Part shown: positions 1-12,112 of the stretch, piece by piece
Numbering within the stretch: position 1 is the stretch's first letter
Layout: each line of letters begins with the position of its first letter
From: Tenrec ecaudatus
Lineage: Eukaryota; Chordata; Mammalia; Afrosoricida; Tenrecidae
Length of the DNA stretch: 64,000 nucleotides
Direction: 5' to 3'
NCBI RefSeq assembly: GCF_050624435.1
Contig: NC_134546.1
Coordinates: forward strand, 16,081,001 to 16,145,000
The notes under the pieces: generated by a model
The model's database searches: none
What the model was told of the DNA's origin: nothing
What the model saw: only the letters and a program-made list of their open reading frames with translations
Made by a program: the position numbers and the translations under genes

Positions 1-27
1 CAGGTATAAGGCATCATCATCAGAAAA

Positions 28-700
28 AAAAAATCTTACCATAGTGAATGAAGGGGGAAGTGCAGAGTGGAGACCCACAGCCCATTTGTCGGCCACTGGA
101 GATCCCCTCACAGAGGGGCCTAGGGGAGCAGATGAGTCAGTCAGGGTGCGATGTAGATCCGATGAAGAATACAGCTTTCCTCCAGTTCCTAAATGCTTCT
201 TCCTCCCTCCCTACCCCACCGACTATCATGATCTGAATTCTACTTTGCAAGTCTGGATAGAGCAGAGGATGTACACTGGTGCAGACAGGAGCTGGAGGCA
301 CAGGGAATCCAGGGCGGATGATCCCTTCAGGACCAGGGGTGTGAGTGGCGATACTGGGAGGGTAGAGGGTGAGTGGGTTGGAAAGAGGGAACTGATTACA
401 AGGATCTACATGTGACCTCCTCCCTGCGGGATGGACAACAGGAAAAGGGAGTGAAGGGAGACATCGGACAGGGCAAGATATGACAAAATAATTTATAAAT
501 TATCAAGGACTCATGAGGGAGGGGGGAGCAGGGAGGGAGGGGGTAAAAAGAGGACCTGATGCAAAGAGCTTAAGTGGAGAGCAAATGCTTTGAAAATGAC
601 GAGGGCAAAGAATGTACAGATGTGTTTTACACAATTGATGTATGTATGGATTGTGATAAGAGTTGTATGAGTCCCTAATAAAATGTTTGGGAAAAAATAC
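28..700 (+). mobile_element. Tenrec-type LINE-like 3' UTR copy
   Basis: Member of the dominant family of the window: gagacccaaagcccat.. near its 5' side, G-rich purine runs, ..gtgcttgacacaatgga.., ending ccctaataaaatg plus A-rich tail. No ORF. The many copies share the 3' end and differ in 5' length, as for 5'-truncated LINEs. An L1-type 3' UTR is the likely source, but no linked ORF2 is seen here. Confidence 0.75.
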
Positions 701-704
701 TGTC

Positions 705-990
705 TTGGCTCAGATACACCTTAGTCCTCAAAGTAACATTTTTGCTTCTGAACACTTCTAAGAAGTCTCGTGCAGCCTATTTGCCTAATGCAGCACATCT
801 TTTGGTCTCTTGACTGTTTCCACACTGCCAACTTCAATCTTTTCTCCATTCATTATGATGTTTCCTATTGGTCCCGTGGTAAGGATGTGGGTCTTCTTTA
901 TACAGGGTTGTTAGCCATACGGAAGGCTGCAATCTTTGATCTTCAGCATGGTGCTATTCTATCATCGGGACTAAGAGCAACATCGAGTCT
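705..990 (-). mobile_element. RTE/BovB fragment
   Basis: The reverse complement matches the 3' half of the BovB ORF region. Motif: caacttcaatcttttctcc .. attggtccc on the plus strand, the same block as in the longer copy at 12.7 kb. Broken by stops and indels. Confidence 0.75.
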
Positions 991-1983
991 GTAGCTCTAC
1001 ATCCTGCAACTTCACACTGTTCCTTAATCCCCCGCCTCCCACAGTGGACCCTCTTGGAGCTCCGGCCAGATACTGAGAGCCAGGGCATACTAAGCAACAC
1101 CATTACCACCTCTGGAGCCTGGATTCCCCTTAATCACACGTTTGACAACACATCCCCGTGGTTACTGTTCAGGAACATGCAACCCATTCCAATTCACAGC
1201 AACTGCGAAACACTGCTTTGTCCCACCCCGCCCTCACAGTTGTTGTGTGCAAGTGTGTTCTTGCAGCTGCTAACTCTTTCCATCTCATTGAGCATCTTCC
1301 TATTCACGGACCCTCTACTTTACCAGGCATGACGCCCTTCTCCAGAGCTGGTCTCGCCTGAGAACATGCCCAAAGGACACGACAGACAGTAAAGTTAATT
1401 CTTGCATTGCCTTCGCTCCCAACTGCAGTCCTGTCAGGATTATCTACGTGTGCCTGAAAGACTCCCATCAGATCTCGGACATCAGATGGTTGAAGGGAAG
1501 GAGGTTTATGAGGCTACCTTATGCGACACTCCAGATTGTTCTTAAACTTTTCAGGGTTGTGGAACTGACATGTGTGGGAACAATTAAATGCATGACCTAT
1601 AGCTATGTGATGGGTTAGCCCGAAATTTAGCAGCTTAGATTAACAAACACGGCAAGTTGTCCCTGACTCGGGGATCTGGGCTGGCCCCGCTGGTCTTCTG
1701 GCTCCAGGTCTCTGACCAAGCTGCAATCGAGGGGTCAGCTGGGCTCAGCCAAAGGAGGGTTCACGTCCAAGTTCACTCAGTAGTTTTTGATTGGACTTGA
1801 TTTCCACATAGGTAGTTGGCCAGAGGCCTCCCTTGGTTCCTTGCCACATGGTTCTCTCCACAGGGAAGCTCACGACAGGGCAGTTGGCTTCCTTCAGAGC
1901 TAGCAGTTGAAAGGACAAGGGAGGGCAAGCTGAGACTGAAAACAGACCCTTTCAGCAGCTTTCTACCACAACCCTATGTCCCC
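991..1983. other. No recognisable gene or repeat
   Basis: Unique-looking sequence of ordinary composition; small ORFs only. Nothing supported. Confidence 0.5.
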
Positions 1984-2710
1984 AGGTGTCACAAGTGGTT
2001 AACGGGTTCATCTGTTAACCTCATCATTGGAGGTTCACATCTGTCCATAATTAGCTTGAAAAAAAGGCCGAGACCAGTTACCGAAAAATCTGCCACTGAA
2101 AATGCTACAGAGCACAGCCTTACTCTGACGTACCCGAGATCACCGTGAGTCAGCATGATATTGGGCATTATGTCAGCTAGACCTTCCTGAGTAAGGGTAG
2201 GGGCAAGGCCCAAGCGATCCATTGGGTTACAGCCTGATGACGCCTCCTTGGTGTCCTGAGCCATTTTGTGTAAGAGTGAGAGACATTGGGGACACTCTCT
2301 CTGCCACTTTGCCTTCCTGCTGGCTGGGACTCTACTTCTCTCCAGGGGGGACCCCATGTGGTCCTCCTGACCCTGAGAGCTGCCAGTGCCCTGCCATATC
2401 TCCACTAACCTTGGATCTACATGACTCTGCATCCACCAGCCTCCTGCCTTCCTGCCTCCTGTTTCACCTTTCTGCATCATCCGCCTGCAGGCTTGCATCA
2501 GACTTATGAACTTGAGTTGGACTGAGTTAGGATACCTTCTTGATATGATTATTTCTTTATATATATTATTTCTTGATATAGTGATATATCTCTCTCAATA
2601 TATTATATATATTGAGAGAGAGATCTATCACTGGATTTCTTTCTCTAGACAACCTGACCTAACACAATCAGAATCGACTGGATGGCAACTGGTCAACATA
2701 GCCCTCATTA
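1984..2710 (+). repeat. AfroSINE split by an LTR
   Basis: The SINE's tRNA-like head and body lie at 1984-2153 (aagtggttaacggg.., ..gtgagtcag) and its 3' core continues at about 2662-2710 (atcagaatcgactggatggc). The intervening 2154-2666 is an LTR. gtcag/atcag is the probable 5-bp duplication. Confidence 0.75.
2154..2666 (-). mobile_element. ERVL-type solitary LTR (old)
   Basis: The right edge reads ctctagacaacctgacctaa then caca. In reverse this is the tgtgttaggtcagg..ctagag start typical of MLT2/ERVL-like LTRs. It includes an AT/GA palindromic stretch (2560-2632). Inserted in a SINE. No internal proviral sequence. Confidence 0.65.
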
Positions 2711-5700
2711 ATCCCGACCAGTAGAGGTAGGGCCAGTCTTGGCGGGAAGACAAGTCTTTGATGGGTCAGGAAAGGAGGGGTACAGGCTGGGAGTCACCCT
2801 TGCTCTGTGTACAGGATTGTGTGGGCAAGCTGAGTGGTAGACTCTGTCTTCTGTTTCCTTCAAGGGAAACAGCAGCAAAAAAAATGGGGGGCAGGAGGTT
2901 TAAGGGACGTGAAGAGTGTTGAAATAGATGATGTGGGGAACAGGAAACCAATGTGAACAGAGCAATCAATATAATGGGGTGCTCTAGTGGACCCCAAGCA
3001 GTCTCTGTCCATAAAGAAGGGTGGACACCTGACTCGTGTTCTAGGAAAGCCACGTGGGAGGAGAGAATACTCACATTATCCACGAGGGGGGCTGGGAAGA
3101 CAGGGCCACCTATCTGTGCGGACATGAGGGTCACCTGTGGCTGTGGGGAGGGGAGGAACTGGCCTCTCTGTTTGCTGTGCTCTTGTACACGCAGACGCTC
3201 AGAAGGGTCCAGCGAGGCCTGAGGCTGAGGCTACTGTCCCGCTCCAGAACTGAGGGGACCCCCACCATGAAATGTGCTAGGGAAAAGCAGATCTTGACCC
3301 AGAAAACAAGGGACTCCAAGTCCTGGGCTGTGGGACCCAGGCCTCTCCTCTTCTCTCGGGGACCTGGGGACAGTCAAATTTGTGCCCACGGTGGATTCAA
3401 GCCTCCACCCACTTTCCTTCTGAGGCCTGAACTAGGGAGAGTTGATAGAGCCCTCCCATCAGGAGGCAGACAGACCCCGTGCTCCCCAAGGGTGGGTCTG
3501 TGGCCGTTTGGTCTGAGCATCACCCTGAGCTTGCATTGGGAAAAATCAGCCTGCTTTGATGCCAGGGCAGAAAGGAAACCAGTGACCCTTTGCCCAGGCT
3601 AGGGGCAGCCACGAGTCGGCATACTGGAGAGGCCAGAACCCAAAAGATACATCACCGTTGCTGAGCACGGCTCTAGAAAGCACAGGCTGACGGGCCCTTG
3701 GTGGGCAGTGGGCATGTGGTGTTGACTGAGAGGTGGCTGCAAGTCCGGCAAAGGGTTTTAGCATCCTCACCTCCTCTGAACTTGACTTCTGCTCTGTCGC
3801 AGCCCCAACCCCCATCTCCTGGATCCGGTCCTTTCAGAGCAGCTCACGGGCAGAGCTCAGACCAGCTGTTTTCTTACGAAGCAAGAATCGGCATTGAGTG
3901 GAACAAGGAGTTGCAAAGCTACCTCAACAACAAGGAATTCAGAATGGTTTTTGAATAGTCGGATGCAAATTCCAAATCAATGTAAGAATCCGCTTCAGCT
4001 TGGCTTGGGCCCAGGTCTGGACAGCAGCGAGCTAGGACAATGGCCCTCCGTAGACACAGGGGCTCTGAGGCAGGGAGCCTGCTTACCTTGGGGATGCTCT
4101 AGGCCTCTTCTCAGGTCCCTAATGGCCGGTGGACTGGGACTAGCCCAGTCTGGCTGACCTCAACAGACCTCCTTGGGCTGCACAGGGGTAGGAGCCAAAG
4201 AAGAAGAAGAGGCGTGGCCGAACACATTTTAAGGAGAAAGAAGATATTTACAGCTGGGCCAACCCTTGCTGCTAGGCCTCTTCGCTGCAGCTAGGCAGGC
4301 TGACGAAGCCTGGGTTTGCCATCAGCCGTTGGCCCCAGAGCCTTCAGCCTGGAGTTGCAGTCACGTCCACTTTCTGAATCCGCTTCTGACTCTGGGAAAC
4401 TTTGCAGTGGACACGTAAAAGGCTGTCCCCTCGGCGAGCTGGGCCCAAGGCCGGGCATCCTCTGTGATCAGGAGCAGATGGAAGCAGAGTCCTCGTTTCA
4501 GCATGCTAAAACACAGGCAGAAGTTGCGCACCTTTCCCGGAGAAGGATGTCGGGCTGGGTGGCACGAAGGGGCAGGGGGAAGGAGGAAGCCTTGGCGGAC
4601 ACGTCGGGCTGGCACTGCGGCTAAGCTCCAATATGACAGAGGGTGAGAGAGGGTCTGGGCCCTTGGGTTGCACTCGGGGTGGGCACAGACCCGGATGGCA
4701 CCGTTCACCGCAGCAGCCACACCACCATGCTGGGAGTCTCCTTCTGGGACCCCAAAAACAGGCGGAGAGAAGCCGCCAGCCTCAGGCCCACTGCAGGAGG
4801 ACGTTCGGGGCACCCGTGCAGCCTCTGGCTGCGCTCGGGCCGGCAACAACCTTCAGCCACTAAAGACTCCACTGGGCTTCCTCACAACCGGAGCTCCAGA
4901 CTTGGAGCCCAGAGCACCGGGATCCAGCCAAGAAGAAAGCTGCCGACAGACAGACAGACAGAGACACCTAGAAATCTGGACAAGAAAGGAGACACCTTGT
5001 AGTGGTCAGCCCGCGTGTGGATGTGACCCATCCACACCAGTTCCTTGCACCCAGCACTCCACTCTGGGTGGGAGGCTGCGGGGGGGAGGGGGGAGGGGGG
5101 CCTTCCAGGGGGATTCTCTCTGGGAACCAGCATCCTGGAAAATCGCTCCGCTAGTAGGGACAGGGCATGGCCCAGAGAAAGGCTCTTGCTTCTTTCTGTC
5201 CAAGTGACTGGATTGTGGATCCAGAGAAATATGGTTCAGTCCTGCTCTGGGCGCCCCTTTGGCTCCAAGCATCCCTGTCTTCCCGTCCCCGGCACCTGTG
5301 GTCACCGTGCCCCTGCAGCTGCTGCAGCTGCTCCCCAGTCCCCACTGAGGGCGCCACAACCGGCACATAAGGATGCTCCCATGAGCAGGAGGGCCTGGGG
5401 CTCCAGACGGAGGGACGTTGGAGTGCTCCCCACTGACTCTGTGGAAAGGGAGGGAGGGGAGGCCGGCCCCGGGAGCAGGGCTCCAACGGGGGTGGGCTGG
5501 GGAGGGGCAGCCCTGCAGCCCTGCAGCCCTGGCCCAGGAGCACGGGCAGCCTCCCGGGCTGCAGGTTCGGTTCAGCTCACTGCTCTGGGCGGATGCAGAC
5601 ACCTCCTGCGTGCCCAGCCTCCGGAGTGAGGTCGATTGCAGGCGGGGGGTCCCCCCCACGGAGAGAGAAAGACAAACAAGAGGCAGATAAAGGCCCCCAG

Positions 5701-6095
5701 CGACAGGCGGCCACTTTCCCTTCTTGCTGGCCTGGCTCTCCCTCCAACTGAGGGATTTTCGCCCTTTCGGTCCTGCGTCCGCCCAGTAAGGCACTGCCCC
5801 CTGCTGACCGATGCCCTGCATGGCAGCTGTCTGAAACCTCACCCCGCCATTCTGTGCTCCAGGTTTTTATTCTCTAAGGAAAGTTCCTTTCTCCTACTGT
5901 GACCGTCAGCCTCCCGGGTCGCACACCTGGGACTGTGTCTGAGATGAGCACCAGGAAACAGATGTCCGATGGTCTTAGGAACCGAGACCCCGCTTCTCTA
6001 TCCATCTCCAGGCGGGTCCGCCCACAAGCAGATACGCCCACTGCGTGAAGACTGTCACCCAAGCTCCACCATGCTTCAATACAAAACTTCATGTT
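2711..6095. other. GC-rich unique stretch without supported gene
   Basis: Contains overlapping chance ORFs on both strands, the longest 278 codons on the minus strand at 5006-5842. These are low-complexity in amino acids (Pro/Ser/Gly-rich), overlap open frames on the other strand and show no known domain. G- and C-runs occur at 5080-5100 and 5645-5656. No promoter or splice structure could be defended. Confidence 0.5.
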
Positions 6096-6099
6096 TTTG

Positions 6100-6536
6100 T
6101 CATGAGAAATAAATATTTCTCAATATAGAATGACCTATTATTTTGTGACGGATCACTCTGCTTTCATTAGGTTCAATTTGGAACCATGAAAAGACATCCT
6201 GCATATCACATATTTACATGACGATTCATAACAATAGCAAAATGGCCGTTATGAAGTAGCAACAAAAATAGTTTACTTAAATCATTCTATTGGGGGCTCG
6301 TACAACTCTTATCGCAATCCATATATCCATCATTGTGTCAAGCACGTGTACAGTTGTCGCCCTCATCATTCTCAAAACATTTGCTTTCCACTTGAGCCTT
6401 TGGAATCAGCTCCTCGTTTTTCCCGTCCCTCCCTGCTCCCCCCGCAATGAAAATAATTTGATGGTTGGGGGTCACCACAACCTGAGGAACCGTATTCAAG
6501 GGTCGTGCGTGGCCTGAGGAAGGTTGAGAAGCCCTG
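6100..6536 (-). mobile_element. SPIN-type hAT copy, split by a LINE 3' end
   Basis: Left part at about 6100-6274 has the SPIN internal region (cctgcatatcacatatttac, gattcataacaatagcaaaa). The right part at 6450-6536 has the arm ggttgggggtcaccacaac and ends ggttgagaagccctg, followed by ctagagat, which again contains CTAG. The outer left terminus is not recognisable. A minus-strand LINE-like 3' end sits between the parts, bounded by a near-duplicate aaaatagttt / aaaataattt. Reverse orientation relative to the copy at 16756. Confidence 0.85.
6275..6449 (-). mobile_element. LINE-like 3'-end fragment inserted in SPIN
   Basis: Begins aaatcattctattgggggctc on the plus strand (reverse of the AATAAAATGA tail) and runs to the pyrimidine-rich stretch ccctccctgctcccccc. 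5'-truncated to about 175 bp. Target duplication 6265-6274 / 6450-6459 (9/10). Confidence 0.85.
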
Positions 6537-6889
6537 CTAGAGATGCTTGGACGCCCCGCAGTGCAGTCTGGGCTCCTCCGGGTCATTGGCCATTGTCAGC
6601 AGGGGAGGTGAGGCCGTGCTGCTCAGCGTTCTCGGCTTGGAACAACAATAGGACCCCAGGCTGAAGTCCCCACTCCAGCGCTCCTCAATGCTCAATGTTG
6701 TCCTTTCGCTCCGGCTTCCAGCAGCTGTCTCCAGGACAAGCTCCTGCTGCTCACAGGCTTCCCTCTGGATGTGTTCCTTCCCCGGTGGTTCCTCGGAACC
6801 TCCACAGGGCCCCACCGTTCTCCCCACAAGTTTTGTCTCCCAAACCAAAAACCCCTGCCGTATTTGCAAGGAATCCTGGCTGGCACCGT

Positions 6890-7030
6890 GAGTCAAGTAA
6901 CCAAAAGGTCCACCTTTCAACCCATCCATTGCTTCTGCAGGAAGCAGATGAGCGGTCTGCTTCCCCAAAGATGACAGGCCTGGAAGTCCTGAGGGTCGGT
7001 CCAGTCTGTCCCATGGGGTCACTGTGAGGT
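6890..7030 (+). repeat. AfroSINE fragment
   Basis: ..gagcggtctgcttccccaaa.. followed by a degenerate ggtcactgtgag 3' core; tRNA-related head eroded. Confidence 0.6.
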
Positions 7031-8065
7031 GGCCTCCGCCCAGTGGCAAAGGGTTTGCTTTTGAGTCTTAGTATTTGCAAGGGTAGGGTAAGGGGGTGTA
7101 TGTTTGAAGGCAAGATGACGTGATTCTCCGTGTACATTACACTCAGCCCCATGTAAGAACAGAACCGGTCCAAAATGCCATCGGCCCAGGGCACCGGGTC
7201 AAAAAGGACTGGTTTGGAATGACTGAAGTGGGCTCCCTAGAAATGTTTGCCCGGATGGGATGGACGGTGATGGGCGGTGGAGATTCATTGAGAGAGAGGT
7301 GCAAGGTGGTAGCATGCGGTACCAGCATCCCTGGCTCCAACATCCCAGTTCCACAGGTGCACACAGGCTGTATTGGCTTCTGTTCATCTTCTTCCTTTTG
7401 CACATCAGCCTGCGAATTCACTTCTCCACCCACATGACTCTCTGATTTGGACAGTTCTAACCAGAGGCAGTAAGTCTGAGAGCTCAGTGAGGCCGGGCTG
7501 GTTTGAATGTGCTGTGTTGAACTGGTTTCTCAGATAATAGTACTGACAGGGAAGCCGGTAACTACGAAACGTAAAAACATAAAGAATGAGGACATCTGAG
7601 TCCCTGCCCCTGGGGTCACCCACCAGCTCTGACCCCTGGGTCTCTTGGTGCCTCCATGGTATCACAAGCAGAGGAGGGCAGGGTGGGGATGGGATGACCA
7701 CCGAGGCAGGCCCCGGAGAAGGATCTTTTGGGAAGAAGAAACTTGAACAGGAAGACGTGGAACAAAGAATGAGAGAGTGGAAAGAGTGGCATAGGACCCC
7801 TTGCCGCGACCACCCAATGCCCCACGGATGTGTGCCTTTGCAGTACGCCAGGGAAGCACTCTCAAAGCAGGGCTGCACAGAGAGGGCACAGCAGGTGTGG
7901 CGGGTGTCCATCCCAGACTGGCAGCCCACAGGGATGGATGTGTTCCCAAGCACATGGCAAAACTCTGCCGATGTTCAGAAATGTCCGTGTCATTTGGGGG
8001 TGCAAAAGGAAAGCACAGAGTCCTGAATCTATAAGGGTCCTGGTGTTGGTCCAAACACACCAGCA
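7031..8065. other. No recognisable gene or repeat
   Basis: Unique-looking sequence with chance ORFs on both strands (up to 203 codons). Nothing supported. Confidence 0.45.
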
Positions 8066-8640
8066 GAGAGGGGTGAGGTTCTCTGCTCCTGGAATGAGCC
8101 CGAGTCTTGGAAACCTGTGTTAGCCTGGCTAGGCTAGAGAAATGAATCCATGGACACTCATATGTGTATAAAAAGAACTTTGTATACAAGAGCAGTTGAA
8201 TATTGAGAAAACATCCCAGCCCAGTCCAGATCAAGTCCATAAGTCCAATATTAGCGCATATGGCCGATACCAATCTATAAAGTTCTCTTCAGACTCACGA
8301 AACACATGCAATGTGGATGAGAAGTCTTGTGGATCCAGTGGCATTGTAAGCATCTCAGCGCTGGCAGGGTTCTCCGCTCTGGCTCCAGAGATCTGGCTCC
8401 ATCGGCATCTCCATGTGTCTTCTCCACAGGGATGTCTCGCATGGAGTAAGCATATGCACCACCTCCAGCAAGCTATTTATCTCCTTAGCCCCTCCAAATG
8501 AAGTCATCAAGCTACTACGTGATTGACAGGCTGGACTCCTCCCCTTCACTCTGAATCCTCAAATGGACACCAGTGTATGTAACTACCACAAAACCCTAGA
8601 CAAGGTCGCTCTGGGTCGAATAGACTCACTGACAGTCTGT
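8066..8640 (+). repeat. AfroSINE interrupted by an ERVL LTR
   Basis: The left part ends gagtcttggaaacc at 8115. The right part resumes aaaccctagacaaggtcgct at 8591. The intervening LTR duplicated aaacc. The joined order fits the SINE body (..cttggaaaccct..ggtcgct..). Confidence 0.8.
8116..8590 (+). mobile_element. ERVL-type solitary LTR, TSD aaacc
   Basis: 475 bp, starts tgtgttagcc and ends actaccaca. Exact 5-bp duplication aaacc at 8111-8115 and 8591-8595. Shares the body (..gaaaacatcccagcccagtc.., ..cctgattgacaggct..) with copies at 12720, 19214, 30555 and 43213. No internal region, so a solo LTR. Confidence 0.9.
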
Positions 8641-9700
8641 TTGGTTTGGATGTTTGGAAGTTGGGATCATGAAGCCAACAAGTCCTTAGGGACACAGAGA
8701 CGGGAGGTTCCTGCAGTTGGGGTTCTGGAGAAGACGTGCAGCCCTCTGGCTGGAGGCGGCGGACAAACGCGGGGTTCCCTGGACTTCATGCACTTTGGAT
8801 ACCTTCGCCATTCCCAAGAAAGGAAACAGTCCCGCCCCGAGGGAGTCCGTTCCTACTCGCGGCTGCCCCCATGTGTTTCAGAGTAGAACTGCACCCCTGA
8901 GGTTTGGAATGGCACGTCTTTCTCCCCAGGACAACCCTAGGTGGACTCAGGGCGCCAACCTTTCATTGGGAACCAAGCGCATAACCCCCGGGTCTCCCGG
9001 ATTTAAACCAATTGACTGGCCTGGGAATGGCATTAGTAGAGGGCAGTGGTGAGACCACAACTCGTGCATGCTATGGGCTTCTGGGCAGGTCTAGAGAGGG
9101 TGGGTGGCCCATCAGGCCCTGTGAAAGGGATGTATGGAAAGCACTCCTGTACATCAGAGCCTGCATTTCTAAATGGACAGGGGCTTCACAGCGACTGCAG
9201 GGCAGGCAAGGTGAGCTCTGCCAGCGTGTGGGACCTAGGGCGACCTGGACATGGATGCTGGATCCAGCCGTTCCTGAAGCCCGATCCGCCCCTGCCTTCC
9301 TAATCACATGACCCCGCCAAGGCGATGTGGTGCATCAGTTCAACAGGGTCCTTTCTGTTACTTCGCACCTAGGAAGGAAGGCCTCCGGTGACACGGGAGC
9401 TAATTAGGACTGAACAAATGACCGGGCATGGGAGAGTGTGAGGGGACACCTAAGCCAGGGAGGTGGGAAGGAAACATCACCGACATTTAGGTGGGAGGAG
9501 CGCAGGTTTTGGGGGGCCTGTGAAGTGAATTCAATACAGTGGCAGTCGGAACCTCGGCCCCACACAATCCAGTCAGTGCCTCCGTACTTGAAGGGTCCGT
9601 GTTCTGACTGTCACGAAAGCCACTCTCACCCCACCCTTGAAGCCGATCCCCACTTCACACTGCCAGTTTCCGTGTCGGACGGAAAACACCCGCTCACAAT
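8641..9700. other. No recognisable gene or repeat
   Basis: Unique-looking sequence; chance ORFs only. Confidence 0.45.
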
Positions 9701-9779
9701 AATAAGATTACAGCCGAATCCAAATGGCACGAACCAGCGACGCACAAAGAGGGGGAAGAAAGAACAAACGAAGCCCCTG

Positions 9780-9990
9780 CGGGCTGAGGATTATTAAATA
9801 TGAAGTCTGTGGGTCAGGAAAAACCGATGTTTATGTCAACAGCCGAAGCGCCGCCATGGCAACGCGGCTGCATTTGCTCCACAGTCCGTGGAGGCCTCGC
9901 AGCCAACTCGCTGCCTCCTTTTCTCACTGCGAGCCCACATTTTTCCAAAAGCGTCTCGGGCCAAAATTCCATGATCCGCCTGCTCAGTTT
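9780..9990. promoter_or_regulatory. Candidate non-coding regulatory element with X-box-like motif
   Basis: A repeat-free block. It contains gccgccatggcaac at 9850-9863, matching the RFX X-box palindrome GTTGCCATGGCAAC at 12 of 14 positions. Just upstream are forkhead-like tgtttat and tgtcaacag (9828-9842). No promoter is implied; function is inference from motifs only. Confidence 0.3.
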
Positions 9991-10076
9991 CCAGGCTTAG
10001 AAAATATCACTGAAAAAAGTGCCGGAGGACAGGTTGGAAACCACTGCCAGAGTTTCCCACTGCAAGCTCAGTTCTA

Positions 10077-10589
<513 letters not shown>

Positions 10590-10782
10590 AGGTGCTACTG
10601 AGTGGCTTTCTCACGTAAGAGGCCCCATGCGAGAGAGCAGAATGGCTCCACCGGGCAATGGAGGCTGCAATCTTTACAGGAACAAATTTCCAGGCCTTTC
10701 TAGCACGGACCTGTAGGAGAGTTTGAACCACCAACCTGCTGTGTTAGAGGCTGAGCTTAACCATTGGGCTACCTGGGGCTGA
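10590..10782 (-). repeat. tRNA-derived SINE (AfroSINE-like)
   Basis: The reverse complement starts cagccccaggtagcccaatg and has box-B-like ggttcaaact, followed by a diverged body. Orientation minus. Confidence 0.7.
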
Positions 10783-10806
10783 TAAAGTCCTCCTGGACAT
10801 TTTTTG

Positions 10807-10809
<3 letters not shown>

Positions 10810-10887
<78 letters not shown>

Positions 10888-11436
10888 TTATTGTGCCAAC
10901 CTGGCCAATAGGAACATGTGAGATTGACCAGGTCGCAGTTTGATTGAAGGGCAAAGAGATAGATGACTCTGCAAGGTCCGCACCCCCGCCCTCTTGCTTT
11001 CTAATGATCAGAGCATGCTGCTGCTTTAGCTAGTTTTCTGCCTCAACCTGTGAGCTACCCTACCTGTGGGACAAGGCGAGCCATGGATTGTGTAGCTAGA
11101 GCTTGAGGCTGGTGGATCCTGTCACCTTGCATTGCTTGAGTTCAATACCCCTTCCGGGTCTGCTTCGCTAAGCTCCCGAGCTACTGACTGCTGGTGACCC
11201 ACCCTGCTGTTTGCTGCCTGCGGGCAGACTGCTTGCCTCACCCAGAGGACTCTGCTGTCTGCTTCCTTGACCTTGGAAATGGCATCCCACTTGAGTTGAA
11301 GGACCTCCAGTATATTAACTGTTCCACGGAAGTGAGTTGAACTGAACCTTCTGTTAGCTGTTTTATTTCTTCTCGCTGTATATATGTAAGCATAAGTGTC
11401 CTGGCTTTGTTTCTCTAGAGGACCCTGCCTAACACA
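10810..11436 (-). mobile_element. ERVL-type LTR, longer variant
   Basis: The right edge ..ttctctagaggaccctgcct then aacaca reverses to tgtgttaggcagggtcctct, the ERVL/MLT2-like start. The left side has ttattgtgccaacctggcc, shared in reverse with the LTRs ending near 21745 and 31560. The target duplication is unclear (tggtg / gtggt). Confidence 0.65.
10813..10885. repeat. (GA)n microsatellite
   Basis: About 72 bp of gaga, at the 3' edge of a minus-strand LTR. Confidence 0.97.
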
Positions 11437-12112
11437 GTGGTGCTCTGGATATCCAATGGCGCCCATCTCATTGGCATGTCTCTGACCCCTGCCACCACCT
11501 CAGTGAGCTCCATGGACGGCAGGGCGCTTGGTGGCATGTGGTGAAGTCCCAAGCTGAGTTGCTCGCTCCCCACATTCTTAAGGGCACTTTTAGTCAAACA
11601 TCTTAAGAGTTCACTCACATGCCCCCTGTCTTCAAAGAATCCAAGGGATAGCGCCTGGCTTCTCCCTCTGCCTAGAGGTTAAAGTCATCTGGTGGTCTCC
11701 TCTCATCCTCAGGAGGCTCACAGACCAGCACTCAAGCAGGCGGGGTGGGGATAGTTCGCCAGTTCAGACCTGTCTCACCGCACTCATCCCCAAGCAGAGA
11801 TCCCTGGGCTATCAGACCAGAGAAACCGACAGTCCCAGCCGCCCTGTCCACCTGCCCACAGAGCACTGTGGAGTCTGCTTTGTGCAGTTACAGCTGAGAG
11901 CCCGGGAGGAAAGACTTGCTCTGCTCCAAGAGAAAAAGAAATTGACATCAGATTATTTTCCTACAGCTTTTCCCACTCTTAATATTTGCCACATTGCGTT
12001 GCATCCCAGTTTTTGGAAAGACTCTTAACAGCTTTAGTAATAATAGAAAGGCAAGGGGTGGATTCACTGGACTGGGAAACTATTATTATCTTCCAGTTGA
12101 TTGTCCAATTAG
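11437..12112. other. No recognisable gene or repeat
   Basis: Unique-looking sequence; nothing supported. Confidence 0.4.

Noticed and set aside
5006-5842. 278-codon minus-strand ORF
   Set aside because: GC-rich sequence with competing ORFs on both strands, Pro/Ser/Gly-rich composition, no domain, no splice or promoter context; best read as chance.
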